Assembly (NCBI GenBank): GCA_001695595.3
Contig: MBPM02000015.1
Coordinates: forward strand, 496,001-560,000
DNA length: 64,000 nt
Reading direction: 5' to 3'
Source of the DNA: Plasmopara viticola
Taxonomy: Eukaryota; Oomycota; Peronosporomycetes; Peronosporales; Peronosporaceae
This document shows positions 33,701 through 46,578 of the stretch, piece by piece. Within the stretch, counting starts at the first letter, position 1. The number at the start of each line of letters is the position of its first letter. Made by a program: the position numbers and the translations under genes. The notes beneath the pieces were generated by a model, which was not told the DNA's origin, did not search any database, and saw only the letters and a program-made list of their open reading frames with translations.

Positions 33701-35889
33701 AGCAGGCATCAGGTACTCGAGTGCAAGCCCAACCATTACTAAACATGCAACCAAAACACCGCATTCTACTAACAAAGTGCGTGTTGCTCCTAATTTCAGT
33801 TCACAGTGGTCATCGGATCACAGTAATTTTCCAAATATCTCTGGTGAAGGCCTAAAAGAGTACCACGAGTTTTGTAAAGCGACATAATCGCGTCGCTTTA
33901 CAAGAAAGTTTCGACACCCGTAGAAGCACCCCAATTTCAAATTCACTCCCATGAAAGCTGTCTCGACTTTATCTCAGAAGCAAATTCTGTGCGACCGAAT
34001 GTACGCGCTTTAGTTTGCTCTCAAGGTGGGCTGGTATTCTCGCCGTGGTCGCTTCGGCACAACACAAAACCGTTGGCTCGTGTGCAAGTCTTACCGTGCA
34101 AAGCAGCCATTATTGCAGTTACTGCAACAATTAAATTGAGAGTGCATTTTTCGTGCCAGTCCTAAATAAGGCTGACGAGTTGAGCTTTCATCTTACGTAA
34201 GGGCTCTAAAAAATTACTGGCATTTTTAACCCAAACCAGATAATCGTGGGACAACACGTCCTTATGTTAAAGAGTGAGTCCATGAGATCTTAGACCCTTA
34301 GGGCTTGCAGTTTACGAAGAAGAATCCGCTTCTGATTGCGCACGGAGGTGTACGAGGTTCTGAAATTTACCGGCAACCGACTGCAGACAACCAAAATACA
34401 ATTAATGAAGCTCTGATCGAAAAGTGATATCAAGCCAGTTTTGCTTTAGCTGGCTGATCGAACCCTTCTAGGCTTAGTTCGGTCAAAATAGACTTCGATA
34501 TAAAAGTTGACGACTTTGATGGCACAAAGTCATTCGTACACAATTAGTATAGTGTAAAAGGCGAAAGCATGATCCTTATAAAGCTGTAGCTACAAAAATT
34601 CACCAGCAGGCAGCAAAAATCCGCATGTTTCGCAGGTGAGTAAGCTAGCTTTAAGGTAACAAAAGCTCGTAAGAATTTGTTCGCAAGGCAGGGTAAATAA
34701 AGAGATGCTCAATGCTAAAATTAGAGCCAAATGCGGGCAATACCTTTAAGATGCGTTAAATAAACATTTATTGAGGATCAAATTACATCCTAATTCGGAC
34801 AATGAAATGCTCAAGGTAGCTTCCAGAGACCACCATCAAAGCTCTTACCTGCTAAGGAGCGAAACTGAACGCGCACCAGGAACAAAGCATTGCAACCAAG
34901 CAAAGGCCACTACAATGGGAATAATGAAAGCTTATTAACGCCATTTTGCTAAATAACAAATATAAGCATGGTCCACGACTCGAAACGCTCGGCTTTGTCG
35001 ACAGCTATTTGCATTTGGAATCCGAACTCAGAATGGCAATTTCTTTATACATATAATACGCTCAACAACAAGGTTCTCTTAACAACAGTCCGAGTAAAAT
35101 TGTATACTTGGGTACCGTGCGTGAATTAGGTAGCGGTTAGTCAGCCAAGCGACATGCTATGAAAGCAATTAGTGATGCCACAAGGACTATCAAATGCCAT
35201 AGTGACGCTTAATCGTCTGGTCGTCAATGCGCTTCGACCATTAAGGCTTTTCGCCCAATGTTTCTTTGGCGACATATATGTTCATGGTCCGTCTGAGGAG
35301 ATCAGTCAGAGCTAAAATCCCATTGAGGTCAACTCAGAAATGTTTTAAAGGCAATAATTCTCATTGATTTCTACCTCAACATGAAAAAATGTCTTTGTGG
35401 CAAAATTAAATATTGGTCTTGCTACTTTGTAAGCAGCCATGGGATCGCAAAGACCTCGAAAAAGTATTGGCTTACTTCACGGTAATAAAAGAGATCAAGC
35501 AAACGGCTAGTCTTGGTAAATTATCTGCACAAGTACAGTGATGGCTACGGGGTCTCGCATAGCCTATTCTCGACCGAATGCAAGTATGTATCGGGTGGTG
35601 CTGGGAAAAGCAAGAATAAATTACTTTTGGTAATAACAGAGAAACCTTTTGGTCGGCACCCGATTTCTTTGTTAGACAAGATAAAGCCATTTATCGTCGC
35701 CCGCAGCTCTTCCGACGATGTCATCGGCTACTGTAGCTTGATAAGGACAGCAACGCGAAGACATTTCGTTCTAATGTAAGCAACTTTGAAGTGTCGATCG
35801 GAGAAATTCGTTCATGACAAGAAAGGCTTTGCCATAAAGTACAAACATGCGATATTATGAGTGTAATTTTGAGCTCTGAGGTCTTTCAA
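30781..35889. other. Gene-poor tract
   Basis: About 5 kb. Frames of about 100 codons at 31178-31474, 32316-32633 and 32716-32997 (+) and 33124-33387 (-) have no recognisable domain, and none is supported by splice-consistent extensions. No structured repeat was noticed. Confidence 0.45.
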
Positions 35890-35891
35890 GT

Positions 35892-36478
35892 CTAATCAGT
35901 CCACCCATATTTGTGGAGGGCAGCATCTACGTCCCACTTATCCTTACAAATTGCAAAGCGGCCGTACATCAACGCGGAAGTAATCTTGATCGTGAAGGTC
36001 CAATTCCTCGAAGAATACCGTCTGGCAAGACCAATGTCCTTGTCACTTTGCTTGAGTGTAGACCAAACTAAAAGTTGGCTTAAAATAGCATGATCGGATC
36101 CTCTATTGACTTGCAAATTTGTCAGAAGATACCCATCTACAGCACATAGTGCGATTTTTTCAAGTATACAAAGACGCCAATAATCAAGTAGCTAGTACCC
36201 ACAGCGTTCGAGGTTACAATTGCATCGCTATACATAGGCAGACGATCTACATCACTATGGATTAAATCCAGCAGAGAAGGTCCGAGTCTTTGTGTCAAAC
36301 GACCAAGATCTGGAGTAAATATTTTCCACGGGCACCACCACTTGATGTCTAGTTGAACAAAAGTCTGCGCAATGGAGGATTGAGTCTGTCTGCGGCTGTA
36401 CTCTTCGTCTCTTATATCGATCCTGCCTACACTTAAAGAAACACAAACCTTCCCTAAGCCATACACAAACACAGTCAC
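35892..36478 (-). pseudogene. Probable copia integrase relic
   Basis: Two adjacent minus-strand frames. The first has DLIHSDVDRLPM and, further on, GVFVYLKKSHYVL, which resemble the start of a copia integrase core (LxHxDxxGPM and xVYxLKxKSxVL). The second continues weakly. Stops separate the parts. Short, diverged match. Confidence 0.35.
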
Positions 36479-39279
36479 ATTGGCTTGTTCGGGGAGTGAC
36501 GCCCTAGTTATGGTTTAGATTATACATCGTTGTCTAACGGTATGATAAAGTGTGCTGACCGAAGCAAACGTAAGTCGAAAAAAACTTTGCCAATAATCGT
36601 TCTTTCATATAGATTAAAAAAACAAAAAACATGAATTAAGTGTATACACTGATGAATGCAAGTGAGAAGCTACGACTATGCCGCGTACTAAATCGTCTTT
36701 GATCATGATCACTCTCCGGCAATCTCACTCCCTCCTTCCAGAAGGAACGATGTACGCTCTTCTGCTCTCAAAAGATGGATATCTTAGAATGTTTTCGTTC
36801 GACTTCGCAGAAGGCGCTACCGCCAGAATTACTAAGCCTGGTCGCTTATGTAACACTTTTGCTCGCAAAGCGAAACTCCGTGGCTCATCCCGACTACTCA
36901 ATAGTAAGACGGCTGCGGATACAGCTGCCTCCTCAGGCCCATAGATGCCACTGATTACCTCAAGCAGCGCGGCCTGTGTGGCCAACACATTATGCTATTC
37001 GTCCCACATTCATGTAAAACTTTTGAACATATAATTTGCCTGCGTAAGCGTTATATTGGCTTCATAGGAAATTTGGTGCAAACGAACGCACAGTATCTTA
37101 CAAATAGAGTCGTGCGATAAATTTTGAGCTATATTGGTGTACGGCTGCCCTTATTCCTGCTCTTATACTCCAAAGCGTGATAATATCCGTGCATCTAATA
37201 AAAAAATCAAAATTATAAATAAAGATTAGATCTTCGAATTGTTTGGGAGTCTTTCTGGTTACAAATCGTAATAGCTTTTAGAGCCGCACACAATGTGGAT
37301 CGGTGGATCACAACTTCTCCATATGCCAAAGCCATGGTCGCAAAGAGGACGAAGGAAGCCCATCAATCATGGCTAGGCAGTACGTCGCTGAAATGCGCCC
37401 TTAAAAAGGTGTGCGACGGTTGCAGACACCCCACGAAAGTAATGCATAGGTATACATAAGCGAATCACAACAAGAAAAACAGCATACTAGACATTATCAT
37501 TAATATCTTGTACAACGCTTAAATATACACATTCTTAGCGCGCTTTGCTATGCAACTATATATAAATATCAGTTTTGGTCACCGAATAAAAAAGGGACCG
37601 TTGCTTCATCATGTACATCTTTCAACAGGATCTATTTCTGAGCTCAAAATGAAAGCCAGCTTCCTACAAGCATGAAAATTTGTTTACAAACCAAGCGCAC
37701 TTCTAGCACAAAAAGGATTGCAAGAGGAAGGAGATTATTAAACACCGCTTATAAAATGCGTGACAAATTATGCGTCAAATTGAGACTTTGAAGGGGGTTG
37801 GCTTCTGGACAACGAATTGGTATCCAAATCGGTATGCATGGGGTATTTTAAAACAATTTCTAAACAAGATCAGTCCCTATCAGTTCTACCATAATTGCGG
37901 ATGCAAATTCAGTCGCTTACTAAGCAATGAAGGTAAGCCCATAACACAACATACTGTTTTATTTCGATTGGTCCCTAAACTGAGCAGTATCACGAAATTG
38001 CGTGCAAAACGGACTGATTTTGTGTCAAAATTGATTTCTAAAAGTAGCAGACAAAACTTGCGAATAATAGCGAGGAGTAAAGAAATTCTAGTTTCTGATA
38101 AATAAAGTTTACTACACGATCAAGGAGTATTTTAATCTAATTTTGGTGCTTTGAAAAGTACATTCTAGCTGCAAGAATATGGAACCTCGTATAGCTTTAA
38201 CGGAACGTCCCATTGACGTTCTACGAAGCTCATATTGAGACATTGCAGCATTACTTGAACCTTCAAATCAGTGAATACGCTAGCATGGGGCTACTTTATC
38301 AATCACATGAATTTTTTAAGCAAGTAGAGTGTGTATGCATGCGACATTTCACACTATTGAGCAGCGCTTTGTTTGGCAGTAGGTTGTTCTAGTACGTGAG
38401 GAATTGCATACATATTCATACGGTGTTACCACCGTGCTGAGCATTCTATTCCATAGCATTATCTTCAATGCCACTTGCTGCCGCAAGATAAGCTTTTGTT
38501 GGTGGCTGCCATATACTGAAACATTGCTCAAATGCTCAATCTTCCGCGCTGCAATTTCAATTACAGCCCAGCTTGCATTGAAAAAAATTTCTTTGAGCTT
38601 TTGATTGCAAGATTGTAAAAGACTACAAATTGAAAATAAGAATATCTGTTACAAGTCTGATCGATTTCTCGTCCAAATTCGACATATCGATCATCATGAT
38701 CAACAAATTGTGTAAATAAAGCAAGCAAAGTTCTACGCGAGTCAATAATCTCTGAGCTTAGTGCGCTGAAATCTGTTCACTCGAGTTTATGAAAATTGTT
38801 TGATTGATATGATTAACATTAAGCTAATTGGTAGAACTTTAATCTTTTAAATGAGTTTATGAGCTCGCCTTTATTAGCATAAACAAGGCATTACTTAGCA
38901 GCATTGTCTCCTGTAGAAGGTTAGCTGGCCATTTATGTTCAATTGCTGTCGCACAAAAATATGTATACGGAAATCTTTAATGTGCAACCGCTTCAGCAGC
39001 ACATTCCGGTTTTCCCCAATTCGTTCTATGATGGCTTGCCAGGTGTGATGGTCGTAAGTGGATTTAGCAGAGGTTTCACGAGGACGCGGAATAAAAAAAT
39101 TAAATACTCACTTCAACCTCCGTTCAAGCTGTGGGTGCCCATAAATGAGTAGCGGCAGCTAGAAACTCTACTTAGTAGCCTGTCTAATGAGTACGAGCTC
39201 ATCGCGTCATAGGGTGTGCCTCGGATTGCGTCCAAGAAGAAGCTTGTCATGCGACTGGAGATGCAAGAAGCAATTACGG
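36479..39279. other. Gene-poor tract
   Basis: About 2.8 kb of AT-rich DNA. Frames at 36725-36988 (-), 36678-36944 (+) and 37770-38105 (+) show no known motif. Nothing else seen. Confidence 0.45.
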
Positions 39280-40200
39280 AACGTGCGCTCAAGGTGAGCT
39301 CTAAACGGTCGATGGGTGGCAAAAGAAATGGTCGCAAGTGAAACGCCTCAATAAAGTGCCACAGTGCTTATTAAGGCAAAGACTTTAAGTGTAAACGCGT
39401 GAGGTGCCATTGATAAAGACGATGCTGTCTCTGTAGTGACTTCAAATTGCTTCAGCAGGTGGTGGAATAAACAGTGAAGCGACTACTTTCATGACCTTGC
39501 ACTGTTTCAATCTATGCAAGCATCATATTGGATGTAGTGAGCTCTAAACGGTCGATGGGTGGCAAAAGAAATGGTCGCAAGTGAAACGCCTCAATAAAGT
39601 GCCACAGTGCTGATTAAGGCAAAGACTTTAAGTGTAAACGCGTGAGGTGCCATTGATAAAGACGATGCTGTCTCTGTAGTGACTTCAAATTGCTTCAGCA
39701 GGTGGTGGAATAAACAGTGAAGCGACTACTTTCATGACCTTGCACTGTTTCAATCTATGCAAGCATCATATTGGATGTAGGCTTCCAAGGTCACGATTGC
39801 GGACGGCGGAAAACTAACCCTGGGAGGCCGAAGTGCGATCCGGCAATTTAGCATGAAGTGGGCTCTCTACATCTCAGGCTGCAGTCGTTGTAGTGTCTGG
39901 AGGCTATATTTGGGTGGCAAGTGGCTTAGCCTGCGAAAATCAATTTTGAATTAGGGGATGTTATAGAAATTGCTTGATACAGTCAGTGACTTAAACAGCC
40001 TGTACTTCAAGCATTTTTGGCTTCTGCACGGCGTTGACGTCAGACAAAGATATGCTTCGAATTGATTTTGTGGACCACATCCACCCGATTGAGGGGCGCC
40101 ATTGAGGGGATCAAACCACGCCCGTTGAACCTTCCACAGATAGAACAATGGCTTCATCCTTAACAGTTGTCGAATTGAAGCCCGATAAAACAAGAGGAGT
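39280..40200 (+). mobile_element. Internal fragment of a copia-like element (family A), copy 1
   Basis: Homologous to 50480-51430 (+) and 55691-56690 (-). Shared blocks include the protease-like aacagt-g(a/g)agcgactnct, cacgattgcggacgg (VTIADG), gtcgttgtagtgtctg and ttttgtggaccacatccac (copia VDHxHRR-like region). No intact frame. It contains the 243-bp tandem duplication described separately. Confidence 0.6.
39294..39779. repeat. 243-bp direct tandem duplication
   Basis: Unit 1 is 39294-39536, unit 2 is 39537-39779. Both begin gtgagctctaaacggtcg and end ttggatgta. I find one difference (gcttattaagg versus gctgattaagg), so the duplication is recent compared with the decayed element containing it. 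Confidence 0.95.
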
Positions 40201-43200
40201 TGCGAGGCAGCGTGGCTGAGAGCCTTTCGGATTTTTATAAATAGACTAAGGGTAAGACAGGAGGCAATTTCTAGCCGTCAGATACTCAAAGACAATGGCG
40301 TCTCGTTCTGCAGTACGTTCGCAAGGATTTCATGCTGGCATGAAGATATAGCAAGCCGATGCCAATCCGATACTAATGTCCGTCTCCGGTGGCTTGTTGG
40401 TAGTAGCCGTTACGCCATATAACTGAAGTGTAGCTAAAATACGTTTGCATTTGTAATTTCCATAAAAATTGTGCTTACAAAGTTAAAGACCGAAAAATCG
40501 GGTCCACATCTCTCATAATGATTGGTAGTCGAGAGACCCTAATGGTCGAAAATGGTCCAGAATAGCGTAAAGTTTCCGATGCTGTATAGGAGAATGGTAG
40601 CGTTTAGATTGGTAGCAAAAGATGGCTTAGAGTCTCCCGCAAGCTATATAAAGGCAAAAAAATTAAGAGCACTCCAATCAAGATCACTTTTTGATATGCT
40701 TCGAGCAATCAACACTCCTCCTTCGCTCACTTCGCACCACTCTTCTCCAAAGCCTTGGTTAGCCGTCAACCCCAAAGCAACTCCTCCCACGACTGCGCTA
40801 CATAGCAGCACTTGTCGCGTCAAGTTCGAGCGCTCAAGGCAAGGGTGCTCGTGGTCACATGGTGAGAAGCAAGTCATCTGGAAATTATGAGAACAATCCA
40901 CACAGTGGAAATTAATAAATTACTTAGTGTGGCCTTCAGTGTTCAGTGGTTGGTTGGTGTATTTGCACGCTAGCTTGGTACAAAACTTTGGAGCTCCTTT
41001 AGTTGGTCTGTGGTTTAGCGCTTTTGCCCATTAATAAATTCCGGTCCCGCTGCTGAAAACACGGAAAATAAGTGTTAGTTATCCTTTTTGCTTTGCATAG
41101 TATGCATACACTGCAACCGAGCTGTTCGCTCGATTTCGTGGCATGGAAGTGAGCCTACAAACCCGTTCATAAACATTACTGGGCTCCTTACAAACAGTAA
41201 CAAGGACCTCGAAAAGCTTCGGAAAGAGTCGTGGATAACAACGGTGAATTAGCCGAAGCTTGTCCAGCTCATCCGTAACGAAATTGCGGATTGTTTATAC
41301 TAAGGCATCAATATTATAGATTGCTATATTATGTAAGTGTAAAGTTTCGTATATAGGAAAAGATGAGGACTATTGAAAGGCTACTCCATCCATCTGTACA
41401 AAAAACGTAGACGGTACGACTAGATTTGATCAATTTCTTTTTTCCCTCAAAGTTGTATTAAAACTTGGTTGATTTTACGAATAGCGCTAAGATTTGAGGC
41501 AAGTATAGCGTAACAAAGAGGCCTTACGGCTGAGCATCCATCTCCAATCCCGAAACCTCGTCAACGGAGCAGAGTAAGCGCTGTCGTTGACAATAAAACT
41601 TTGCAGCCAACGTCGCCTTTTAGTGCGCGAGCGCCGACTCCGTAAGGTAAGACAATTGGCGATGGCAAAGAAGATCTATAACGCTCGGGCTTTCAAGACT
41701 CTTTCTGCAGTGACAAGACAAGACAAACAGTCCATGCAGCAACTACCACTAAATCTAGCCCCGGAAAAAGAGCAATATTGAGCTCAGTCTCAGATGCAAG
41801 CTCAAATGCAGCAAGTTAACGAGCGCTTCGATTTCTCCTCGCAACAAGACACGAGCAAATTAATAAGGATCTTCCTGCTTATAATGGAAGGCTTGGCAAT
41901 TGTATTGAATTTTATATCTTTGCAACGTAACAGTATTAAGTCGATAAGCTCTTCTTGATGACAACAGAGTCGTCAGACTTTGAGAAACTTATCTCGAGTA
42001 ATTTGGACGAGTCAATATTGAATTGATACCGTGCCTTCAAAGCCGACAGCAAACACATATACGTGAACAAGACAAGAGCAATGTTTGATACCTGACTGCG
42101 CACACGCTTTAAGCCCAAAACCCTTTTGAATAAGATTTTCGAGAGTGAATGTTTTACCTGAAGCAAAAACTAAACTCTCCATGAGTACATTTCTACCTTC
42201 CGGGAGTCGATTTTCCAAGCTGCATTGGAGATCAATAAAAACGGTACTTTTCTAGAATGTATTACAAAAGAGACCTTAAAGAAGATCAATATAGAAACTA
42301 CGAGTTCCCTCCAAAAGATCAATGACTTTGCTAAGTCGTTCGAGACAAAGCTTATAGAACCGGGCTGTACTACGAATACGTCACGACCTTAGAGTTCAAA
42401 GCGTTTTGAAACAGGAATGACAGCACATATGTTGGCAATGTACGGCTTCCAACGTAGGAAGCCAAACGTTAGATTAAAGGTGCGCTGTTGGCTATCCGCG
42501 AAGCAGAAGCCCAAGTTTCTGTAGACGTTGTTAAAGAAACAACGTGGACCCGTAAATATCTTCATTGACCACGAATGCAGCCTCAACGATGTATTCCAAG
42601 ACTTAATAAGTGTTTTGAGCTCATGGTGACCAAGGCAAGTCGACCTTGGCTACGACCAAGATAAACATCGTCCCTGAGAAACCGCGCAAATGAGTTGGAA
42701 GATACGCAGTTTCTTTTTTAGTGGAAATCACTTAAATTCATGGTTGCTCCTGAATACAAGGACTTTACCACGGGCATGATGTGTCTTCGTGAGCAAACTC
42801 CAAACATCGACCGAACTACAGGACGCATATTACCTCGCATCATCACAAAGTAGCACTAGGCAAATTAACTACGCCCCCAGAATCAATGTCCAGCCAAATG
42901 GTTTACTGGACAACCCCAGGCTTGCATTAACATGAGCCGCGACATTAAAATGATTATTGGCAGCAAGGCCACCATAGCCGTCGGGGAATGACGCAATTTT
43001 TATCTAGCTCCTGAAGTTGATGCTTCGCGACAGAGACATTAAAGTTGTCTTTGCCATCATCCCGCATGATTCCAAAAAGGCTGCGCGCTTGGCAAATAAA
43101 ACGCTTCCTTATTATGTGGACACAAGTTTCCACCCAAAGCTTCTTTGCGAGGAACCTCAGCAAGGAAATAAATTAAGCACGAAATTTTGCCCAGTCTGCT

Positions 43201-43357
43201 ACCAAGCCCAATTGTCAAATAATGGCTCCATAGTCCTGAACAATGCAGAAGAACACGAAAGAACGGAAGCGAGCGTAAAGGCAGCCATTTTCGTTCAAGT
43301 ACGTCTGCATTTTCGACGCCAACGTTCTATGGCAAGAAGTCTATAGGTTGGCGCATT

Positions 43358-43770
43358 ATGCACCACTTTCGCAAGCTAAATTTGGCGACGATCTTGCCGA
43401 CTATACCGTACCGCGTAAGGAGAAAAACTCCTGTGCGTGAACCTACTTTGGGTTATCATCAGATTGAATTGCGTATATTCGATATTCCATCAATCGCTTT
43501 ATTGATCCCAGATGGTCTTTTTGAGCAATTAGTCACTCTCTTGGGGCTTAAGGAAAGTATGGATATGTTTAACCAGTTTTTGCAGAAATGGTTTCAAGAT
43601 TCCAGGGATATGATAAGAATATAATTTGACGACATCTGCGTGCTCATGCAAAGTGAATATGTCGCACACCACGTTATGGCTTTAGATCGTGGACTGAAAC
43701 CATGTAAAGAAAGGCAACTATGCATCAAGTCAAAGTTTGGATAAGACACCGAAACTATCGGACTAGAAGC
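43358..43770 (+). pseudogene. gypsy reverse transcriptase relic
   Basis: The frame has PTLGYHQIELRIFDIPSIAL, matching the DLxSGYHQIRxxxxDIPKTAF block of gypsy RT, then MFNQFLQKWFQDSRD and, after a stop, FDDICVLMQSEYVAHH in the place of YLDDILIFSxxxxEHxxH. In-frame stops make it non-functional. Confidence 0.65.
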
Positions 43771-44708
43771 CATACCGAAAAGGTCGAAATTATTGCACAA
43801 CAGGTTATGTCCAAGACAAAGAAGCAGTTTAAGTGCTGTTTAAGGCACTACAGTCCATGTCGCAAGATTTTGCAACATTTTGCGATACCGCTTTATGACA
43901 CTTTGAGGTGACTATATCCTCGAGAAGCGATCGAACTCTCTGCCAAAATCTAATAAAAGTTAAGTATCGCTCGAAGCTTACACCTTTTCTTAGTACTTCG
44001 GACTCTATATTATCATTTGGTCTACAAATGGGCGTCTCGAAAATTGCGATCGAGTAATTCTTGTCAAAAGGAGGGTAAGCTTGAATTTACTTCTTTTATT
44101 ATCGGCCGAAAGACGAAGACAGCCAAGCTAATCAAACCGTTTGAGAGAAAGAGCTATTTGCAATCATGCATGCTCGAGAATTATAGGTCGCGCATCTTCT
44201 TGGACAATCATTCGAGATCAAAACGGATCAGAGAAGTATTGAGATGATCCTGACGCAGACGGCGATAGCCACAGGGAAGCTCGATGTTTACTAAATCTCA
44301 GCTCTTGTTGATCTCTATTCTACAAATACGTTTTCTTTGCGAACTGGTCTTTTTTACCTTGTTCATCTTGATAATCGCTACGATCTCGCGATTTGCAACC
44401 GCTTCCAGTAGCTCTTATTAGCTTACTTGGGAAGCTTCACTCTCAATGCATCAGCCACGGCTTTTAATTCACCGAAAATTATCAAATAGATAGTAAAGGA
44501 AAGGACTTGCAAAAGCTTCTATTGCAGGATGGTATTTGATACTAGCAAGTTGGCGAAGATGATGCTCAGCGACTGTATTTTTCAAAAGACAAAGATCTCA
44601 AAAACTGCGTCAGCTGTGGAGACGACAATTCTGTATCGACAGGCTATCCAAGATTTTACAAGGCTCATCTGATAGTACGTCAGAAGTAGACTTAATTTAT
44701 CCACCGCT

Positions 44709-45498
44709 ATGTCAACACCTGCAAAATGCGTCAATGCAACAAAGCTAGGCGGACAAAGTACCATAATTCTTCAGTCTCTGGGTTTCTCATGTGGCAGATG
44801 GGTTGACATATCAATGGACTCCGTCGTGTCTCCACCAGAGACCGAAAGTGGTGGTGATACCGTCACGATGATTGTTGATCACTTAACGAAATGAGCTGCT
44901 TTTATTGCTACAATATTTTAGAAGTTGCAAACGTCTTTATGCAGAAATATATGAAGGGTAAAAGATCATTTCGTTCGACCGAGACACCAGGTTTATATCT
45001 AAGTGATGGCAAGCAATCGTGGCTGCTGCGGGAACGCGGCACAATCAAGCTTTGGCTTTCACGCTACAAACGGCTGGATAAGTGGAATGAAATAAACACA
45101 CTATCGGAACTCGATTTCAAGGTGCTATCAATTCAGCACGAGTAAAATGAAAGACTTTAAGCATTTGGCTGAGATAGTATACAATTGAAGAGTACAAAAT
45201 GTCACCACTCAAATCGGATTTAAGATATGGCATCAGATCTAGATTTCATGAGTTGAAAAATCAGCACAAAAACTCTTAATTTGTCCGTAAAGTATGATCA
45301 AGGTTGCACTGGACTGGATTTGAGAACGCATCAAGTACTATCAGGACAGAAATAGACTTGTGTGAGACTCGAGACGATATGGTGCTATTGGACGGCAAGA
45401 AGTTAAATGTCCGTCACAAAGGGTTCGCTCGGTCAAAGAGATTTGCGTCAATTTATATATATTGGCCCATTCCTAATTGTGAAGAAGTAAACCCTTAA
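44709..45498 (+). pseudogene. gypsy integrase and Pol C-terminal relic
   Basis: CVNATKLGGQSTIILQSLGF and RWVDISMDSVVSPPETESGG, followed by VTMIVDHLTK, match the integrase zinc-finger end and DDE core start (WxxIxMDFIxxLPxTxxG...VVVDRLTK). Downstream, LLDGKKLNVRHKGFARSKRF and PIPNCEEVNP match the conserved C-terminal GPF region. Several stops. Confidence 0.65.
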
Positions 45499-45720
45499 AG
45501 CCAAATTCACATCTCCCATAACCATTGGTCGTCAAGAAAGCTTAATGATTGAAAATAATCTAGGATGTGTAAAAAACTGATGAATAAAAAGAGAATGATA
45601 GCCTTTGGCCTGGTACAGAGGATGGCTAAGAGTCATCCATTAGGTTGTAGCAAGACAAGGAGTCGTAAGAGCCTTTGATACGTCTTCTCATTTTGTTTTA
45701 TGCCATCATCCGTCGCAGAC

Positions 45721-46564
45721 TGCGCCCCGCTCGCCTCTCGAGCCTCAGTCAACAACCGACCGTCCCGAAAACCATTTCGCGATTGTCATAAGCAAGAAAT
45801 GAAGTTGCTGACAAGGTCCGCCGTGATGACGTTGTAATTAGTCATTTCCTTAACGACCACGCTTCAGTGCACAATTAGTTGATCGTCGAGCCCGCGTTTC
45901 GGTCCAAATTTTGATTAGCATTTTTCCCCTTAATGCCATTGAAAATGCTGCTGGTAAGATGGTCGGCATCATCGCTTCAATGTAGGCTTTGTGAATGGGA
46001 TTTTTTAAATCTCATTGCTGGCTAGGACACACAAACCATTCTTGAAAAGAATCGCGAAGCGGTCGTCAGGCAAATTAGAGTGGCTCCGGTTGCATACCCA
46101 CATTCGCATGTGGAGATAATGATCACTCCTTGAGCGAGGCAAAGTAAATGTCGAAACTCAAACTTTCTTCATACGAGCCTGTACACTAGTTCAAGACGGA
46201 ACCAGCCTATTGTGAATAAAACAGTGTGTGAAAGTACAACGGAGTTTTAAGGATTGATGACTATGATACGATTCTCCCGTTTGGTTTTGACTGTGATTTA
46301 TTCGCGTGATAGTAAGCACGGACTGTGTGCATTCTTGCACCGGTGAATAGTGCGACATACAGATGTAGCACGGTACTGCGCTAGAGATGGGAATGGACGA
46401 TTGTTTGGCGTGATTCTGTTAAATTTATGATAATGACAACTACTTTGACCGACTTACTATGGTTGCGATTTCGGTTTTAAGCTTAAATAATGATTTTTGT
46501 ATCAATTGACCGGCACGTCAAAAAAGAGATACACATAGGGCTCGGACTTATGTTCAATCAATAG
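45721..46564. other. Region between gypsy relic and LINE
   Basis: About 840 bases. No gene seen. The stretch around 45850-45930 (aattagttgatcgtcgagcccgcgtttcggtccaaa) resembles family A internal sequence near 56030-56070, so a further fragment is likely here. Confidence 0.4.
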
Positions 46565-46578
46565 TGTTTCGATGTATG

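Larger units (their letters stand above)
40496..45720 (+). mobile_element. Ancient Ty3/gypsy retrotransposon, heavily decayed
   Basis: Two related blocks bound it: 40496-40715 and about 45500-45720 share tccacatctctcataatgat/ttcacatctcccataaccat, the following gatggctaagagt-type run and the tttttgatatgct/tttgatacgtctt end, and are read as diverged LTRs. Between them lie, in gypsy order, a Gag-like stretch near 41580-41930, an RT block, an integrase block and the Pol C-terminus. Many stops and frameshifts. Exact ends and target duplication could not be fixed. Confidence 0.65.
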
